Below, piece by piece: positions 6,257 through 8,472 of a stretch of DNA of 8,472 nucleotides (its first letter is position 1; each line of letters opens with the position of its first letter). This DNA comes from Dehalococcoidia bacterium (GTDB lineage: Bacteria; Chloroflexota; Dehalococcoidia; GIF9; AB-539-J10), in contig JAGMDB010000087.1 in the NCBI GenBank assembly GCA_023128875.1, positions 1 through 8,472 of the forward strand, written 5' to 3'. Below the pieces are notes generated by a model. The model was given only the letters and a program-made list of their open reading frames with translations. It was not told the DNA's origin and did not search any database. A program made the translations under genes and the position numbers.

Positions 6257-6781
6257 TTATCCGATTACTTGTTTCTTCTGCCCTCTGATGGCGTAGACTA
6301 TGCTACCTACAGCTCCTACCAGAAAGGCGGCTGGGCACAGGAAAACAGCAATAATGAAGGATATTACATGAAAGGCTTCCATTAGATGGCTTAATGCGGC
6401 AATGTGGCTGGTAAGTATGGTTATGGCATAAAAGGCGTTGTGTAGAAGAACAAAGACAAAGAATCCCAGCGCTGATGCACCCAGCAGGATTAAGAATTTT
6501 TTTGTTTTTCTCCAGGCGCGCACCGGTGCAACAATCAGTGTGACAGTTGCCAGGTAGCATAGAACCAAGCCCGGCATATTGTCACTAATTCCGATGATAA
6601 TAGCGCTGACCAGCAGGGCACAGAATATCCCTGCTAGTATAAGTACCTCTTTTCGTTTTCTTCTGCCTCTGGCATTTTGTTCAAAGGTGAAGAACTCCTT
6701 GACGGAGATGCCCGCCATTAGCAATAATTTCTTCAGGGAAAAGCTTTTCAACGGCTCACTTTCCGAGGATGATTCTCGCAC
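6257..6781 (-). CDS. Hypothetical four-helix membrane protein
   Basis: I do not recognise the family. Read from the GTG at 6781 the protein has 174 residues. A polar N-terminus carries a strongly basic stretch, RGRRKRK (38-44), which by the positive-inside rule should be cytoplasmic. Four hydrophobic segments follow at about 46-65, 69-87, 96-122 and 137-165, and a basic tail (RGQKKQ) should also be cytoplasmic. No catalytic or binding motif is visible. The start is uncertain: the GTG overlaps the upstream small membrane gene by 26 bases and has no ribosome binding site. A TTG at 6751, 4 bases after the upstream stop and behind GGAAAG, would give 164 residues and could be translationally coupled. 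The close packing indicates an operon with that gene, and the two membrane proteins may work together (inference). Confidence 0.7.
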   Translation of the reverse strand: MRESSSESEPLKSFSLKKLLLMAGISVKEFFTFEQNARGRRKRKEVLILAGIFCALLVSAIIIGISDNMPGLVLCYLATVTLIVAPVRAWRKTKKFLILLGASALGFFVFVLLHNAFYAITILTSHIAALSHLMEAFHVISFIIAVFLCPAAFLVGAVGSIVYAIRGQKKQVIG

Positions 6782-6959
6782 TTGGAATAGCTATTACTAG
6801 AGCTACAATAACGAATATCCAGCCAGTCCATTTTGGGAACCAATCGGCCAGTAGCACTCCTAAGCCTACACCAAAGAGAAACTTACTGGTGATGTGCAGG
6901 CTGAGGTAGGGGTTTGATAACTGCCTGAACTTCCCAATCTTGTCAGCAATCCAACTCAT
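6756..6959 (-). CDS. Small hypothetical membrane protein (67 residues)
   Basis: A short protein with an N-terminal amphipathic, charged stretch (1-26) and two hydrophobic segments, about 27-41 (FLFGVGLGVLLADWF) and 44-61 (WTGWIFVIVALVIAIPSA), separated by a tight PK turn, so it probably forms a membrane hairpin. I do not recognise the family. Despite its size it is well supported. GGAGGAGG lies 6 bases before the ATG at 6959, and TGGTATACT, an extended -10 box, lies just upstream of that. It is the first gene of a two-gene unit with the four-helix membrane protein, whose frame begins around its stop codon. Confidence 0.72.
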   Translation of the reverse strand: MSWIADKIGKFRQLSNPYLSLHITSKFLFGVGLGVLLADWFPKWTGWIFVIVALVIAIPSARIILGK

Positions 6960-6965
6960 CGTTTG

Positions 6966-6995
6966 CCTCCTCCTTCCGGGTAACTTAGTATACCA
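6966..6995 (-). promoter_or_regulatory. Promoter and ribosome binding site of the membrane-protein unit
   Basis: On the minus strand, TGGTATACT (6995-6987) is a TGn-extended -10 box. Transcription would start near 6980, followed by GGAGGAGG (6973-6966) six bases before the ATG at 6959. The leader would be about 20 bases. No matching -35 box is evident. Confidence 0.45.
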
Positions 6996-7020
6996 TATTG
7001 GAAATGGGGTGGGCTCTTTG

Positions 7021-7158
7021 TCACAACTGCTTACCCTGTGGGTCTAAGCCGAAGTGTTTGATGGCATATCCAGCCGATATTCGTCCCTCACGGTAATCCT
7101 GAAGTACAAGTTTCCCTGGTCTCTCAGAAGGATTCCCGTAGCCTCCACCCCCGGGCGT
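7021..7158 (-). pseudogene. Remnant of a hydantoinase B/oxoprolinase subunit (C-terminal tail)
   Basis: The minus strand holds an open stretch of 45 codons between two stops. It reads TPGGGGYGNPSERPGKLVLQ, then DYREGRISAGYAIKHFGLDP, and ends at TGA 7023-7021. This is very close to the characteristic end of hydantoinase B/HyuB-type subunits, which have PGGGGYG(D/N)P.ER.P..V..D...G.(I/V)S...A...YG. In intact genes this lies at the end of a protein of roughly 500-600 residues; here an in-frame TGA (7161-7159) directly precedes the motif and no further hydantoinase sequence is seen upstream in any frame. There is no start codon with a ribosome binding site. I take it as the leftover 3' end of a deleted gene. 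The rest of the 6960-7288 gap holds the promoters of the flanking units. Confidence 0.65.
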
Positions 7159-7224
7159 TCACGCCACTGAATGTATCATACCACGGAATAAGCCAAAAAC
7201 CTTAGCCATAGAGACAGGGTGTCA

Positions 7225-7251
7225 TTGACAGAGGTCAAAATTTAGTATACT
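7225..7251 (+). promoter_or_regulatory. Promoter of the etfBA operon, with an inverted repeat on the -35 box
   Basis: A perfect TTGACA -35 box (7225-7230) and a TATACT -10 box (7246-7251) are separated by 15 bases, slightly shorter than ideal. The -35 box is the left arm of a perfect inverted repeat, TTGAC-agag-GTCAA (7225-7238), which could be an operator. The start site would be near 7258, leaving a leader of about 30 bases that includes AAGGAGG at 7275-7281. Confidence 0.5.
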
Positions 7252-7288
7252 CTCACATTCGAAAATTTGTATGTAAGGAGGCCAGCAA

Positions 7289-8098
7289 GTGCCTGATATA
7301 AAGATGGTCGTTTGCTGTAAGCAAGTGCCTGATCCTGAGGCGCCACCAACGGCGTTTAAGGTTGATTCAGAGACTAATAAAGTAAACTTGCCACGAGATA
7401 TAAAACCTGTGATTGGTCAATATGATGAATTCGCCATGGAGGCTGCTCTAAAGATTAAAGATAAGGCAGGGGGTAAGATCACGGTACTTAGCCTGGGTAA
7501 TAATATAGCTCGTGATGTGATAAAAAAGACATTAGCTGTAGGTGGCGACGAACTGATCCTTCTCGAAGATGAGTCTTTTGAAGAAGGTGATAGTTGGTCA
7601 ACTGCTTATGCCTTGGCAATGGCCATCAAGAAGATTGGAGAATATGACCTTATATTCTGTGGCAGAGAATCTTCTGATTGGGATGCAGGGCAAGTTGGCT
7701 TAGGCATCGCCGAGATTCTGGCAATCCCTGCTTTAACGTTAGCCCGAAAGGTAGAGGCCATTGATGGAAAAGCGAGAGTGGAACAGGTTATTCCTGATGG
7801 TTATCAAGTCACAGAAGTAAGTTTTCCTGCCATGCTTACGGTGACAAGTGAATTAGGCAACTTGCGCTATGCAGCCCTGAAAGGAATTATGGCAGCAGCA
7901 AAAAAACAACCTATTGTGTGGAAGCCGGCCGATATAGGCCTTGAGCCTTCACAAGTTGGTGCTGCTGGAAGACGCGTCAAGCTAGTCAAACTCTTTCAAC
8001 CAACCAAGGAGGCTAAATGTGAGATAGTTGAAGGAGAAAGCCCAGCAGAAGCTGGTGCTAATTTAGCCATAAAACTTAGAGAGACAAAGATAATTTGA
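7289..8098 (+). CDS. etfB: Electron transfer flavoprotein, beta subunit
   Basis: A 269-residue protein of the EtfB/FixA family. It pairs with EtfA to form a soluble heterodimer that carries electrons from acyl-CoA-type dehydrogenases to a membrane quinone reductase, or takes part in flavin-based bifurcation. The N-terminal VVCCKQVPDPEAPP strand-loop, the IGQYDEFAMEAAL segment (42-54) and the nucleotide-binding CGRESSDWDAGQVGLGIAEI (124-143) are typical. The family signature runs VTSELGNLRYAALKGIMAA (185-203), followed by AKKQP. The GTG start at 7289 has AAGGAGG 7 bases upstream. The stop is 16 bases from the etfA start, so the two are one operon. Whether it is a bifurcating ETF cannot be decided without the C-terminal part of EtfA and the partner genes. 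The gene is complete and of usual length. Confidence 0.96.
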   Translation: MPDIKMVVCCKQVPDPEAPPTAFKVDSETNKVNLPRDIKPVIGQYDEFAMEAALKIKDKAGGKITVLSLGNNIARDVIKKTLAVGGDELILLEDESFEEGDSWSTAYALAMAIKKIGEYDLIFCGRESSDWDAGQVGLGIAEILAIPALTLARKVEAIDGKARVEQVIPDGYQVTEVSFPAMLTVTSELGNLRYAALKGIMAAAKKQPIVWKPADIGLEPSQVGAAGRRVKLVKLFQPTKEAKCEIVEGESPAEAGANLAIKLRETKII

Positions 8099-8114
8099 AG
8101 CCGAGGAGGAAACA

Positions 8115-8472
8115 ATGGCTGAATACAAAGGTGTGATAATCTTTGGCGAAGTAACAAACGGAAAGTTAGCTTCTATTACTGCTGAATTGTTAGGGTGCGG
8201 TAGGAATTTCGCCGACGAACTAAAGGAGGATTTGTGCTGTCTGCTGGTTAGCGACGAAGTAGGTGAGACGGCTCCAAGGGATGCAATTGCTTTTGGAGCA
8301 GATAAGGTTTATACGGTAGAGGATTCTTTGCTCAAGGAATATCAAGGAGAGACCTACATACAGGTTGTGGAAAGGCTGGCTAAAGAGCTTTCACCTAGAG
8401 TTATACTTATGGGGCAAACACCTGTAGGTAGAGACTTAGCCCCTCGCCTCGCCTTTAGATTGGGAACTGGCT
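8115..8472 (+). CDS. etfA: Electron transfer flavoprotein, alpha subunit (N-terminal part)
   Basis: The first 119 residues of an EtfA/FixB protein; the gene runs off the right edge. This N-terminal domain pairs with EtfB, while the FAD-binding C-terminal domain lies outside the window. Typical features are the start MAEYKGVIIFGEVTNGKL, the helix AELLGCGRNFADEL, the AIAFGADKVYTVED segment, and the conserved strand-loop VILMGQTPVGRDLAPRLAFR near the edge, where GRDLAPR is strongly conserved in the family. AGGAGG (8104-8109) lies 5 bases before the ATG. It is the second gene of the etf operon. Confidence 0.95.
   Translation, partial: MAEYKGVIIFGEVTNGKLASITAELLGCGRNFADELKEDLCCLLVSDEVGETAPRDAIAFGADKVYTVEDSLLKEYQGETYIQVVERLAKELSPRVILMGQTPVGRDLAPRLAFRLGTG

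Noticed and set aside
6186..6295. Plus-strand frame reading GENGHFVIVAAEVGKTGFES upstream of the GTPase
   Set aside because: No start signal, runs into the opposite-strand membrane gene, and no family recognised; kept only as a possible minor relic.

Overview
The window looks like ordinary bacterial chromosome from an anaerobic or microaerobic bacterium. It has moderate GC, strong Shine-Dalgarno sites (AGGAGG type) and short, mostly single-gene transcription units on both strands. An etfB-etfA pair, an Obg/DRG-like GTPase with a C-terminal TGS domain, a small FMN nitroreductase and traces of hydantoinase B and GyrI-like genes would fit an uncultivated Chloroflexota (Dehalococcoidia-like) or deltaproteobacterial-type anaerobe. 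That placement is an inference from gene content, not a phylogenetic result. I see no rRNA, tRNA, CRISPR array, phage gene or intact insertion sequence.

Layout, left to right. The 3' end of an unrecognised plus-strand gene (3-389) is followed by a short-chain dehydrogenase/reductase with its own promoter (512-1276). A convergent MATE-family efflux transporter lies on the minus strand (1523-2890). Behind the MATE gene, still on the minus strand, are two gene relics: a piece of a beta-class N4/N6 DNA methyltransferase (2935-3099) and the 5' end of a GyrI-like ligand-binding protein broken by an in-frame stop (3134-3283). A plus-strand nitroreductase (3422-3937) and an ADP-ribosylglycohydrolase (4176-5102) follow. 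A minus-strand TGS-domain GTPase (5142-6122) converges on the glycohydrolase. A two-gene minus-strand membrane-protein unit (6257-6959) comes next. The gap after it carries a third relic, the C-terminal tail of a hydantoinase B/oxoprolinase subunit (7021-7158). The window ends in the plus-strand operon etfB (7289-8098) and etfA (8115 to the edge), which has its own promoter.

The genes do not form one pathway. EtfA and EtfB form the flavoprotein that passes electrons between acyl-CoA-type dehydrogenases and the membrane or ferredoxin pool. The SDR and nitroreductase are generic redox enzymes, the MATE protein exports compounds, and the glycohydrolase reverses ADP-ribosylation. I found no convincing novel multi-gene system. 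The most informative observations are the three gene relics, which are not visible as normal ORFs, the repeated use of TGn-extended -10 promoter elements, a possibly leaderless GTPase gene, and an inverted repeat lying on the -35 region of the etf promoter.
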